From Lautropia sp. SCN 70-15 (lineage in GTDB: Bacteria; Pseudomonadota; Gammaproteobacteria; Burkholderiales; Burkholderiaceae_E), in assembly GCA_001724315.1 (NCBI GenBank), contig MEEC01000198.1, forward strand, positions 1 to 5,436: DNA of 5,436 nucleotides, written 5' to 3'. Positions 1-5,235 of this stretch are shown piece by piece (the first letter of the stretch is position 1; the number at the start of each line of letters is the position of its first letter). The notes below the pieces were generated by a model that worked only from the letters and a program-made list of their open reading frames with translations, had not been told where the DNA came from and did not search any database. The position numbers and the translations under genes were made by a program.

Positions 1-328
1 TGCCGCGCGGCATCTGCACGATCGACAGCAGCGAATCCTCGCCGCGCAGGTACTTCGACGGCACCGGCACGCCCAGCACCGGCACCGTGGTCTTGGACGC
101 GATCATGCCCGGCAGGTGGGCCGCGCCGCCGGCGCCGGCAACGATGGCGCGCAGCCCGCGGCCGCGCGCCTGCTCGGCGTAGGCGAACATGTCGTCGGGC
201 ATCCGGTGGGCCGACACGACGCGCGCCTCGTGCGGCACGCCGAATTCCCTGAGCACCGCGACCGCGTGCTGCATCACGTCCCAGTCGCTGCTCGAGCCCA
301 TCACCACGCCTACCAGCGGAGCGTCCAT
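1..328 (-). CDS. purE: PurE, N5-carboxyaminoimidazole ribonucleotide mutase (partial, N-terminal 109 residues)
   Basis: Class I PurE moves the carboxyl group of N5-CAIR to C4 to give CAIR, in cytosolic de novo purine synthesis. The visible protein begins MDAPLVGVVMGSSSDWDVM. It carries the phosphate/nucleotide loop GSSSDW (residues 11-16), the SAHRMP motif (39-44, with H41 matching the conserved catalytic histidine of the family), and the AGAGGAAHLPGM segment (64-75). It continues to SLLSIVQMPRG at the window edge. About two thirds of a usual 160-170 residue PurE is present, and the C-terminus lies outside the window. The ATG follows the purC stop by one base (TGAGATG). A GGAAG six bases upstream, inside the end of purC, serves as ribosome binding site, so translation is probably coupled to purC. 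In bacteria using this route purK often follows, which cannot be seen here. Identification is secure. Confidence 0.96.
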   Translation of the reverse strand, partial: MDAPLVGVVMGSSSDWDVMQHAVAVLREFGVPHEARVVSAHRMPDDMFAYAEQARGRGLRAIVAGAGGAAHLPGMIASKTTVPVLGVPVPSKYLRGEDSLLSIVQMPRG

Positions 329-329
329 C

Positions 330-1229
330 TCAGTCTTCCAGTTCGATGCCGGTGAGACGCCGCAGCGCCTCGCGATACTTGGCCGCGGTGCGCGCGATCA
401 CGTCGGCGGGCAGGCTGGGCGGCGGCGGGCGCTTGTTCCACCCGGGCACCGTTTCGAGCCAGTCGCGGACGAACTGCTTGTCGAAGGACGGCGGCGAGAT
501 GCCGGGCCGCCATTCGTCCGCCGGCCAGAAGCGCGAGGAATCGGCGGTGAGCACCTCGTCCATCAGGTGCAGCGTGCCCTGGTCGTCGAGGCCGAACTCG
601 AACTTGGTGTCGGCGATGATGATGCCGCGGGTGGCCGCGTACTCCGAGGCCCGGCGATAGAGCTCGAGGCTGATCGTGCGGATCCGCTCGGCCAGTTCGC
701 CGCCGATGCGCGCGGCCATGTCGTCGAAGCCGATGTTCTCGTCGTGCTCGCCCAGCTCGGCCTTGGCCGCCGGCGTGAAGATCGGCTCGGGCAGCTTGTC
801 GGCCATCCGCAATCCGGGCGGCAGCGCGATGCCGCACACGGCGCCGGTGGCCTGGTAGTCCTTCCAGCCCGAGCCGATGATGTAGCCGCGCACCACCGCC
901 TCGACCAGGATCGGCTTCAGTCGCTTGACCACCATGGAACGGTCACGGACCTGCTCGCGCTCGTCGGGCGCGACCACGGTCTCGGGGTCGACGCCGGTCA
1001 GGTGGTTGGGCACCACGTCGGCCAGGCGATCGAACCAGAACAGGGCCATCCGGTTGAGCACCCGGCCCTTGTCGGGAATCGGCTCCGACATGATCACGTC
1101 GAAGGCCGACAGGCGATCGGTGGTCACGATCAGCAGCTTGTCGTTGCCGACCGCGTAGTTGTCGCGGACCTTGCCGCGCGAGAGCAGCGGCAGCGAATGA
1201 AGCGAGGACTGGTGGACGACGGCCGCCAT
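330..1229 (-). CDS. purC: PurC, SAICAR synthase (phosphoribosylaminoimidazole-succinocarboxamide synthase)
   Basis: PurC joins CAIR and aspartate with ATP to form SAICAR, the step after PurE in de novo purine synthesis. It is cytosolic. The 299-residue product is the longer form, as in yeast Ade1 and many proteobacteria, rather than the roughly 240-residue E. coli type. Visible family landmarks are the N-terminal nucleotide-binding SRGKVRDNY (17-25), TDRLSAFDV (37-45), RGYIIGSGWKDY (114-125), the signature around LPEPIFTP (146-153), and IIIADTKFEFG (203-213). The last of these matches the second SAICAR synthetase signature. The C-terminal SFDKQFVRDWL (248-258) is also typical. The ATG is preceded by GGAG (1241-1238) with an eight-base spacer. 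The TGA stop is one base from the purE ATG. No damage or unusual residue was noticed. Identification is secure. Confidence 0.98.
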   Translation of the reverse strand: MAAVVHQSSLHSLPLLSRGKVRDNYAVGNDKLLIVTTDRLSAFDVIMSEPIPDKGRVLNRMALFWFDRLADVVPNHLTGVDPETVVAPDEREQVRDRSMVVKRLKPILVEAVVRGYIIGSGWKDYQATGAVCGIALPPGLRMADKLPEPIFTPAAKAELGEHDENIGFDDMAARIGGELAERIRTISLELYRRASEYAATRGIIIADTKFEFGLDDQGTLHLMDEVLTADSSRFWPADEWRPGISPPSFDKQFVRDWLETVPGWNKRPPPPSLPADVIARTAAKYREALRRLTGIELED

Positions 1230-1241
1230 CGGTACGGCTCC

Positions 1242-1262
1242 GGCAAAAACCGCTATTTTGCC
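1242..1262. repeat. Short inverted repeat in the purC leader
   Basis: GGCAAAA (1242-1248) and TTTTGCC (1256-1262) are perfect inverted copies around a seven-base centre. They lie just upstream of the purC ribosome binding site in the gap between the isomerase stop and the purC start. This is among the few A/T-containing stretches in the window. It could be a protein-binding operator, part of a promoter, or an RNA hairpin in the purC leader. On the minus strand the TTTTGCC arm abuts the Shine-Dalgarno. It does not resemble the E. coli PurR operator. The sequence is certain; the role is unknown. Confidence 0.5.
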
Positions 1263-1267
1263 TGATC

Positions 1268-1296
1268 GCCCCGCGGCGGCCTCGAAGCGGCGGGGC
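1268..1296 (-). terminator. GC-rich hairpin after the isomerase gene, possible weak terminator
   Basis: GCCCCGC (1268-1274) and GCGGGGC (1290-1296) can form a seven-base-pair stem with a 15-base loop, starting 13 bases past the isomerase stop codon on the minus strand. A flanking pair TGATCG/CGATCA (1263-1268, 1306-1311) could extend it through a bulge. No U-run follows directly; the nearest T-run lies about 20 bases downstream inside the next inverted repeat. It is therefore an imperfect intrinsic terminator at best and may only partly separate this gene from purCE. Confidence 0.35.
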
Positions 1297-1308
1297 TTGC
1301 CCGCCCGA

Positions 1309-2085
1309 TCAGCGCAGCCCCTTCAGCCAGCCGAGACCCTCGCTGGTGCCGGCCCGCGGCCGGTACTCGCACCCGATCCAGCCTTCGTAGCCCAGCTCGT
1401 CGAGCAGCGCGAACAGGTACGGGTAGTTGAGCTCGCCCAGGTCCGGCTCGTGCCGCTCGGGCACGCCGGCGATCTGGACGTGGCCCACCCCCGAAAGGTG
1501 CTTGCGGATCTTCATCGCGAGGTCGCCCTCGACGATCTGGCAGTGATAGAGGTCCATCTGGACCTTCAGGTTGGGCTCGCCGACCTCGGCGATCACCGCG
1601 TGCGCGTCGGCCTGGGTGTTCAGCAGGAAGCCGGGGATGTCGCGCGTGTTGATCGGCTCGATCAGGCCGGTCAGGCCGTAGGCCGCCAACCGCTTCGCCG
1701 CGCGGCGCAGGTTCGCCACGTAGGTCGCGCGCTGCTCGGCGCGGCGCGATTCGTCCGCGACCAGCCCGGCCATCAGGTGGATGCGCGGGCACTCGAGCGC
1801 CTGGGCGTAGTCGATCGCCTTGTCGAGCCCCTCGTCGAATTCGCGCTCGCGGCCCGGCAGGCTGGCCACGCCCTTCTCGCCGGCGGCCCAATCGCCGGGA
1901 GGCGCATTGAACAGCACCTGCTTCAGGCCGGCGCCGCGCAGCGCGGCAGCGACCTCGGAGGCCGGGTGGTCGTACGGAAACAGGAACTCGACTGCCTCGA
2001 AGCCGTCACTGGCCGCCGCCGCGAAGCGTTGCAGGAAGGCGTGCTCGTTGTACATCATCGAGAGGTTGGCGGCGAAACGAGGCAT
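1309..2085 (-). CDS. hyi: Hydroxypyruvate isomerase family protein (TIM-barrel sugar isomerase)
   Basis: This 258-residue cytosolic protein belongs to the xylose-isomerase-like TIM-barrel group. Hyi interconverts hydroxypyruvate and tartronate semialdehyde in glyoxylate/glycerate metabolism; the paralogue OtnI isomerises 2-oxo-tetronate. The start MPRFAANLSMMYNE, the EPINTRDIPGF motif (143-153), QMDLYHCQ (176-183), HVQIAGVPERHEPD (202-215) and GCEYRP (238-243) are characteristic. The expected metal/catalytic acids are present at E143, D178 and E240, with H181 and Q204 in the pocket. Length matches the family (about 258-260). The ATG at 2085 was chosen because GGAG lies five bases upstream and the family N-terminus begins here; the open frame continues to 2268 but that extension is not family-like. 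No gcl, glxR or otn genes are in view, so Hyi and OtnI cannot be told apart from context. Confidence 0.9.
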   Translation of the reverse strand: MPRFAANLSMMYNEHAFLQRFAAAASDGFEAVEFLFPYDHPASEVAAALRGAGLKQVLFNAPPGDWAAGEKGVASLPGREREFDEGLDKAIDYAQALECPRIHLMAGLVADESRRAEQRATYVANLRRAAKRLAAYGLTGLIEPINTRDIPGFLLNTQADAHAVIAEVGEPNLKVQMDLYHCQIVEGDLAMKIRKHLSGVGHVQIAGVPERHEPDLGELNYPYLFALLDELGYEGWIGCEYRPRAGTSEGLGWLKGLR

Positions 2086-2249
2086 GACGGCTCCGGGAAC
2101 GTGGATCTGTTGCCGCAATCTTAGGGCCAAAACCGGGGCGACACCCGACATCGCCGCGGGGAAACCCGACATCGCGCCACCGGCTTTGCGGGTCGGGATC
2201 CGGCGAAGCGCGATGATTCCCGGGCGTCCCAGCCCCACCGGAAAGCCCG
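2086..2249. promoter_or_regulatory. Divergent intergenic region, isomerase and amidohydrolase promoters expected
   Basis: This 164-base gap separates the start codons of two divergent genes and should hold both promoters. On the minus strand TAAGAT (2123-2118) is a possible -10 box about 32 bases before the isomerase ATG, but no good -35 lies at the right distance. On the plus strand GGAAAG (2240-2245) is the likely ribosome binding site for the amidohydrolase. No convincing plus-strand promoter was recognised. Two copies of a 12-base direct repeat are the clearest structure and are listed separately. Confidence 0.5.
2143..2175. repeat. 12-base direct repeat with 21-base period, possible regulator site
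   Basis: ACCCGACATCGC occurs exactly at 2143-2154 and again at 2164-2175, a start-to-start distance of 21 bases, about two DNA helical turns. A partial inverted copy, GTCGGG, lies at 2192-2197. If TAAGAT at 2123-2118 is the isomerase -10 box, the nearer repeat would overlap the -35 region, as for an activator-dependent promoter. The regulator is unknown, and chance repetition in G+C-rich DNA is possible though less likely for an exact 12-mer. Confidence 0.45.
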
Positions 2250-3518
2250 ATGCCGATGTCCGCCTCACCGCCCGCCCCGGCCCGCGCGCTGGTCCGGCTT
2301 CTGGTCGCCGCCAGCCTTGCGGCGCCGGTCGCGACCTTCGCGCAGCCGGCGATGCCGATCGCCGACATGCACCTGCACTACAGCCACGACGCGGTGGCCT
2401 CGGTGCCGGCCGACGACGTGATCGGACTGATGCGCCAGGCCGGGCTGCGCCGGGCGCTGGTGTCGAGCTCCGACGACGCCGGCACGCAGAAGCTCCTGGA
2501 ACTCGCGCCCGATATCGTGGTGCCCAGCCTGCGCCCCTACCGCTCGCGCGGCGAGATCGGGACCTGGTTCCGCGACCCGACCGTGATCGACTATCTCGAG
2601 CAGCGACTGGCGCGCCATCGCTACGCGGCGATCGGCGAGTTCCACCTGTACGGCGCCGACGCCGACCTGCCGGTCCCCGCCGCGATGGTCGCGCTGGCCC
2701 GGCGCAAGGACCTCATCCTGCACGCCCACTCCGACGCCGACGCGGTCAAGCGGCTGTTCCGGCAGTGGCCGGAGGCGCGCATCGTCTGGGCCCACGCCGG
2801 ATTCGACTCGCCGGAAAACGTTCGCGAGATGCTGCGCGCGCACCCGAAGCTGTGGGCGGATCTCGCCTTCCGCAGCGACCACGCGTCGGGCGAGCGGATC
2901 GACCCGGGCTGGCGCGAGGCCTTCCTCGAGTTCCCCGAGCGCTTCATGGTCGGCACCGACACCTTCACGCCCGAGCGGCTGTTCTACATCCCCCAGCACG
3001 CCGCGTGGGCGCGGAGCTGGCTCGCCACGCTGCCGGCCGAGGTGGCCGAGCGGATCGCCTGGCGCAACGCCGAGTCCCTGCTCGCCGCGGCCTGGCCTGC
3101 CGGCGGGTCCGCGCCCGCGGCCGGAAATCCCGAGCCCCCTTCCTGCGCGCAGGCGGGGAACGGCGTGCGCAGCCTGCAGGGCAAGGCGGCGCGGCTGGTC
3201 TACCGGACCGAGCCCGCCGAGATCGCACTCGGCGAGCCCTTCCGCCTGCTGGCCAGGCTCTGCCCCGGAGCCGAGGCGCGTGCCGGCGTACGGACCAAAG
3301 CGGGCGCCGACTCGGGCGCCGGCGCCCGCCTCAGCGTCGACGCCACGATGCCCGAGCACCGTCATGGCATGAACTACACACCCCGCCTCGCGCAAAGCCC
3401 GGACGGCCTGGTCGCCGACGGCCTGCTCTTCCACATGGCCGGACGCTGGCAGCTGGTGGTGGAGGCGCGGGAAGGCGATGCCGTCGAGCGCTTCGCCGAC
3501 GACATCGTGATTCGCTGA
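2250..3518 (+). CDS. Exported amidohydrolase-type TIM-barrel protein with C-terminal FixH/YtkA-like domain
   Basis: The 422-residue product has a signal peptide (arginines at 12 and 16, hydrophobic core about 15-30, likely cleavage after TFA at residue 31), so it should act in the periplasm. Residues 36-280 resemble metal-dependent amidohydrolases of the Amidohydro_2/TatD type. Landmarks are DMHLH (H41, H43), AAIGEFH (E130, H132), LHAH (H158, H160), VWAHAGF (H182), GTDTF (D236) and a terminal WRNAESLL. These supply a plausible metal site. A proline/alanine/glycine-rich linker (about 282-298) leads to residues 299-422, a beta-rich domain with MPEHRHGM (367-374) and FHMAGRW (395-400). That motif is reminiscent of FixH/YtkA-type domains and of Met/His copper ligands. 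Two cysteines, C299 and C338, could form a disulfide. The start has GGAAAG four bases upstream; ATG 2256 is an alternative. Substrate is unknown, and the domain assignment is by motif only. The di-heme peroxidase gene follows after 11 bases. Confidence 0.85.
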   Translation: MPMSASPPAPARALVRLLVAASLAAPVATFAQPAMPIADMHLHYSHDAVASVPADDVIGLMRQAGLRRALVSSSDDAGTQKLLELAPDIVVPSLRPYRSRGEIGTWFRDPTVIDYLEQRLARHRYAAIGEFHLYGADADLPVPAAMVALARRKDLILHAHSDADAVKRLFRQWPEARIVWAHAGFDSPENVREMLRAHPKLWADLAFRSDHASGERIDPGWREAFLEFPERFMVGTDTFTPERLFYIPQHAAWARSWLATLPAEVAERIAWRNAESLLAAAWPAGGSAPAAGNPEPPSCAQAGNGVRSLQGKAARLVYRTEPAEIALGEPFRLLARLCPGAEARAGVRTKAGADSGAGARLSVDATMPEHRHGMNYTPRLAQSPDGLVADGLLFHMAGRWQLVVEAREGDAVERFADDIVIR

Positions 3519-3529
3519 GCCGCGCCCGC

Positions 3530-4762
3530 ATGCCGCGCCGCGCCGTGCCGGCCGGGCTCGCGAGGCTGCTCGTCGCGCTCGCGCCGCTGCTGCCCGCGCA
3601 CGCACAGGCGGACGGCGGCATCGCGGCCGGGTTCACCGAAGCCGAGATCGCCACGATCCTCTCGCACGGCCCCTGGCCGCCCGAGCCACGCCGCGACCCG
3701 ACGAACCGCCTGTCGGGCGACCCCGATGCCATCGCGCTGGGACGCGAGCTCTTCTTCGACCCGGGCCTGTCGCGCGACGGACGGATCTCCTGCGCGAGCT
3801 GCCACGACCCCGCGAAGGGGTTCACTGACGGGCTGCCGCGCGCGCAGGGGCTCGGGCGCCACGACCGGAACACGCAGGGCCTGCGCGACCTGGGCCTTCA
3901 GCACTGGTTCGGCTGGGACGGCGGCGCCGACAGCCTGTGGGCGGCCTCCATCCGGCCCATGCTCTCGCCGATCGAGATGGGCGCGGACGCCGCCGGTGTC
4001 GCGGCTCGGCTTCGCGAGCGCCCCGACCCGGCCGGTCGCGTGGCCGCCCGGCTTCCGCAGGAGGTGCCAGCTTCGGACGAGGCCCTGCTGGTCTACGCCG
4101 GCAAGGCCATCGCCGCCTGGCTGGAAACCCTCGTGTCGCCGCGAACGCCCTTCGACGGCTTCCGCGATGCGCTGGCCCGCGGCGACGATGCAGCGATGCG
4201 CACCTACCCGGCGCCCGCCCTTCGCGGCCTGAAGCTCTTCACCGGCCGCGGCAACTGCTCGGTCTGCCACGCCGGCCCCGCCTTCAGCAACGGCGAGTTC
4301 CACGACATCGGCCGCCCCTTCCTCGTCGAGCGCGGCCGCGTGGACCCGGGCAGGCACGCCGGCATCCGCCGGCTGAAGACCGACCCCCACAACCTGACCG
4401 GACGCTGGAACGACCAGCCGCCCGCCGAAGGGCCCGCCGACGCGTCGCTGCGCTCCCACACCGTGGCGCTGCAGCACCGTAACTGGGGCGAGTGGAAGAC
4501 GCCCACGCTGCGCGGCCTGCCCGCCACCGCGCCCTACACCCACGACGGCAGCCTGGCCACGCTGCGCGACGTGGTCAGGCATTATTCGGAGCTCGACCTC
4601 GACCGCCTGCACGCCGACGGCGAAGCGCTGCTGAAGCCGCTGAAGCTGAGCGACGCGGAGATCGACGATCTGGTCGCCTTCCTCGAATCGCTGGGCGCGC
4701 CAGTCGGGCGCACGGCCGCGGCGAAGGCCGGCGACGAACAAGGACAGGAGAAGAAGGAATGA
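3530..4762 (+). CDS. Di-heme cytochrome c peroxidase / MauG-family protein, exported
   Basis: The 410-residue product has a signal peptide (MPRR, hydrophobic 10-22, likely cleavage after AHA at 25), placing it in the periplasm, where c-type heme is attached. Two CxxCH sites are present, CASCH (88-92) and CSVCH (243-247), the standard pair of the bacterial di-heme peroxidase/MauG family. Other landmarks are RELFFDP (72-78), DPAKGFTDG (93-101), WDGGADSL (129-136, with W129 in the conserved WDG position), PIEMG (147-151), TPTLRGLPATAPYTHDGS (324-341) and LVAFLESLG (381-389). The family either reduces peroxide with electrons from cytochrome c or, in MauG and MbnH, oxidises residues on a partner protein; which applies here is not settled. 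A segment of about 75 residues between heme 2 and TPTLR looks longer than in classical CcpA. The tail is highly charged. ATG 3530 lies 11 bases after the previous stop with no clear Shine-Dalgarno, suggesting translational coupling. Confidence 0.93.
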   Translation: MPRRAVPAGLARLLVALAPLLPAHAQADGGIAAGFTEAEIATILSHGPWPPEPRRDPTNRLSGDPDAIALGRELFFDPGLSRDGRISCASCHDPAKGFTDGLPRAQGLGRHDRNTQGLRDLGLQHWFGWDGGADSLWAASIRPMLSPIEMGADAAGVAARLRERPDPAGRVAARLPQEVPASDEALLVYAGKAIAAWLETLVSPRTPFDGFRDALARGDDAAMRTYPAPALRGLKLFTGRGNCSVCHAGPAFSNGEFHDIGRPFLVERGRVDPGRHAGIRRLKTDPHNLTGRWNDQPPAEGPADASLRSHTVALQHRNWGEWKTPTLRGLPATAPYTHDGSLATLRDVVRHYSELDLDRLHADGEALLKPLKLSDAEIDDLVAFLESLGAPVGRTAAAKAGDEQGQEKKE

Positions 4763-5070
4763 TCAGCGAACTCGTCAGCTTCGCGCTGCCGGCCGGCATG
4801 AGCCGCGAAGAGGTGATCGAAGGCATGCGCGAGGTCGCGCCCAACTGGCGGCGCAACCCGGACCTGATCCGCAAGACCTTCCTCTACGACCCCGAGGCCG
4901 GCCAGACCGGCGCGCTCTACCTGTGGCCGAACCGCGAGGCCGCCGAGCGCGCCCACGACCAGCCCTGGCGCGAGCGCATCCGCGCGAAGTACGGCAGCGA
5001 GCCCACGATCCGCTATTACGAGACGCCGCTGGTGGTGGACAACGCCCTCGGCGCCATCATCGACGCCTGA
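4759..5070 (+). CDS. Small YdhR-like / ABM-fold putative monooxygenase
   Basis: The 103-residue product has no signal peptide and should be cytosolic. The pattern resembles the YdhR family of dimeric alpha-beta barrel proteins: an N-terminal strand (MISELVSFAL), a helix with REEVIEGMREVAPNW (16-30), LIRKTFLYDPEAGQTGALYLW (36-56), an amphipathic helix NREAAERAHDQPWRERIRAKYG (58-79) and a final strand TIRYYETPLVVDN (83-95). These proteins are called putative monooxygenases by fold, but the reaction is mostly unproven. The ATG overlaps the preceding TGA as ATGA, and GGAG and AAGGA lie just upstream inside the peroxidase gene. It is therefore the third gene of the same operon. Why a cytosolic protein accompanies two periplasmic ones is unclear. 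The family call is from pattern recall and is moderately sure; that it is a real gene is well supported. Confidence 0.82.
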   Translation: MISELVSFALPAGMSREEVIEGMREVAPNWRRNPDLIRKTFLYDPEAGQTGALYLWPNREAAERAHDQPWRERIRAKYGSEPTIRYYETPLVVDNALGAIIDA

Positions 5071-5083
5071 GGGTCTGCGGGCG

Positions 5084-5121
5084 GGCTCGGGCTCCATGTC
5101 TTGGCTCGGGCTCCGTGTCTT
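5084..5121. repeat. Tandem duplication of a 19-base unit
   Basis: Two adjacent 19-base copies of GGCTCGGGCTCC(A/G)TGTCTT occupy 5084-5102 and 5103-5121 and differ at a single base (A5096 versus G5115). They begin 13 bases after the stop of the YdhR-like gene. No gene or known element explains them; a recent slippage duplication is the simplest reading. Confidence 0.8.
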
Positions 5122-5141
5122 TTCTCCGTCCCGAGGCGCTG

Positions 5142-5154
5142 TCCGCTTCGCGGA
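5142..5154. repeat. Small hairpin with TTC loop
   Basis: TCCGC (5142-5146) and GCGGA (5150-5154) pair around a TTC loop. A similar hairpin, CGCGC-TTC-GCGCG, lies at 5237-5249. The GTCCGC at 5141-5146 could alternatively pair with GCGGAC at 5168-5173. These are two of several small GC hairpins crowded into this gene-free stretch. Confidence 0.5.
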
Positions 5155-5186
5155 AACGCTTGGTCGCGCGGACGTTCAGCCCCGTC

Positions 5187-5235
5187 GCGGAACGCAACTC
5201 AGCCCGCCTGCGGCGGGCTTCAGACAGCGTTCCGC
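5187..5235. terminator. 49-base two-stage inverted repeat, possible operon terminator or dispersed palindrome
   Basis: An inner perfect hairpin AGCCCGCC-TGC-GGCGGGCT (5201-5219) sits inside outer perfect arms GCGGAACGC (5187-5195) and GCGTTCCGC (5227-5235). Unpaired stretches of 5 and 7 bases separate the two stems. It lies about 115 bases past the last gene of the plus-strand operon and could end transcription from either side, although no T-run follows on either strand. The nested design is also typical of dispersed intergenic palindromes (REP/BIME-like). The structure is certain from sequence; the function is inferred. Confidence 0.55.

Noticed and set aside
189..1265. 358-codon plus-strand open frame over purC and purE
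   Set aside because: It is the antisense of two certain purine genes; lack of stop codons is expected in DNA this G+C-rich.
2086..2268. N-terminal extension of the isomerase to position 2268
   Set aside because: The extra 61 residues do not belong to the family, would overlap the start of the divergent gene, and the internal ATG at 2085 has a good ribosome binding site.
2265..3605. 446-codon minus-strand open frame
   Set aside because: Antisense of the amidohydrolase, low-complexity Gly/Arg/Ala composition, no recognisable motif.
3374..4741. 455-codon minus-strand open frame
   Set aside because: Antisense of the di-heme peroxidase gene, whose two CxxCH motifs settle the coding strand.
1820..4762. 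Plus-strand open frame of 980 codons that includes the di-heme protein
   Set aside because: Its first part runs antisense to the isomerase and then out of frame through the amidohydrolase, with arginine/alanine/proline-rich nonsense composition. Only the part from ATG 3530, with a signal peptide and heme motifs, is a real gene.
3530..4762. Assignment of the di-heme protein and its neighbour as the MbnH/MbnP methanobactin pair
   Set aside because: The neighbour is a TIM-barrel fusion and does not show the four-cysteine pattern I associate with MbnP, and no methanobactin biosynthesis genes are present; only a general MauG-family call is justified.
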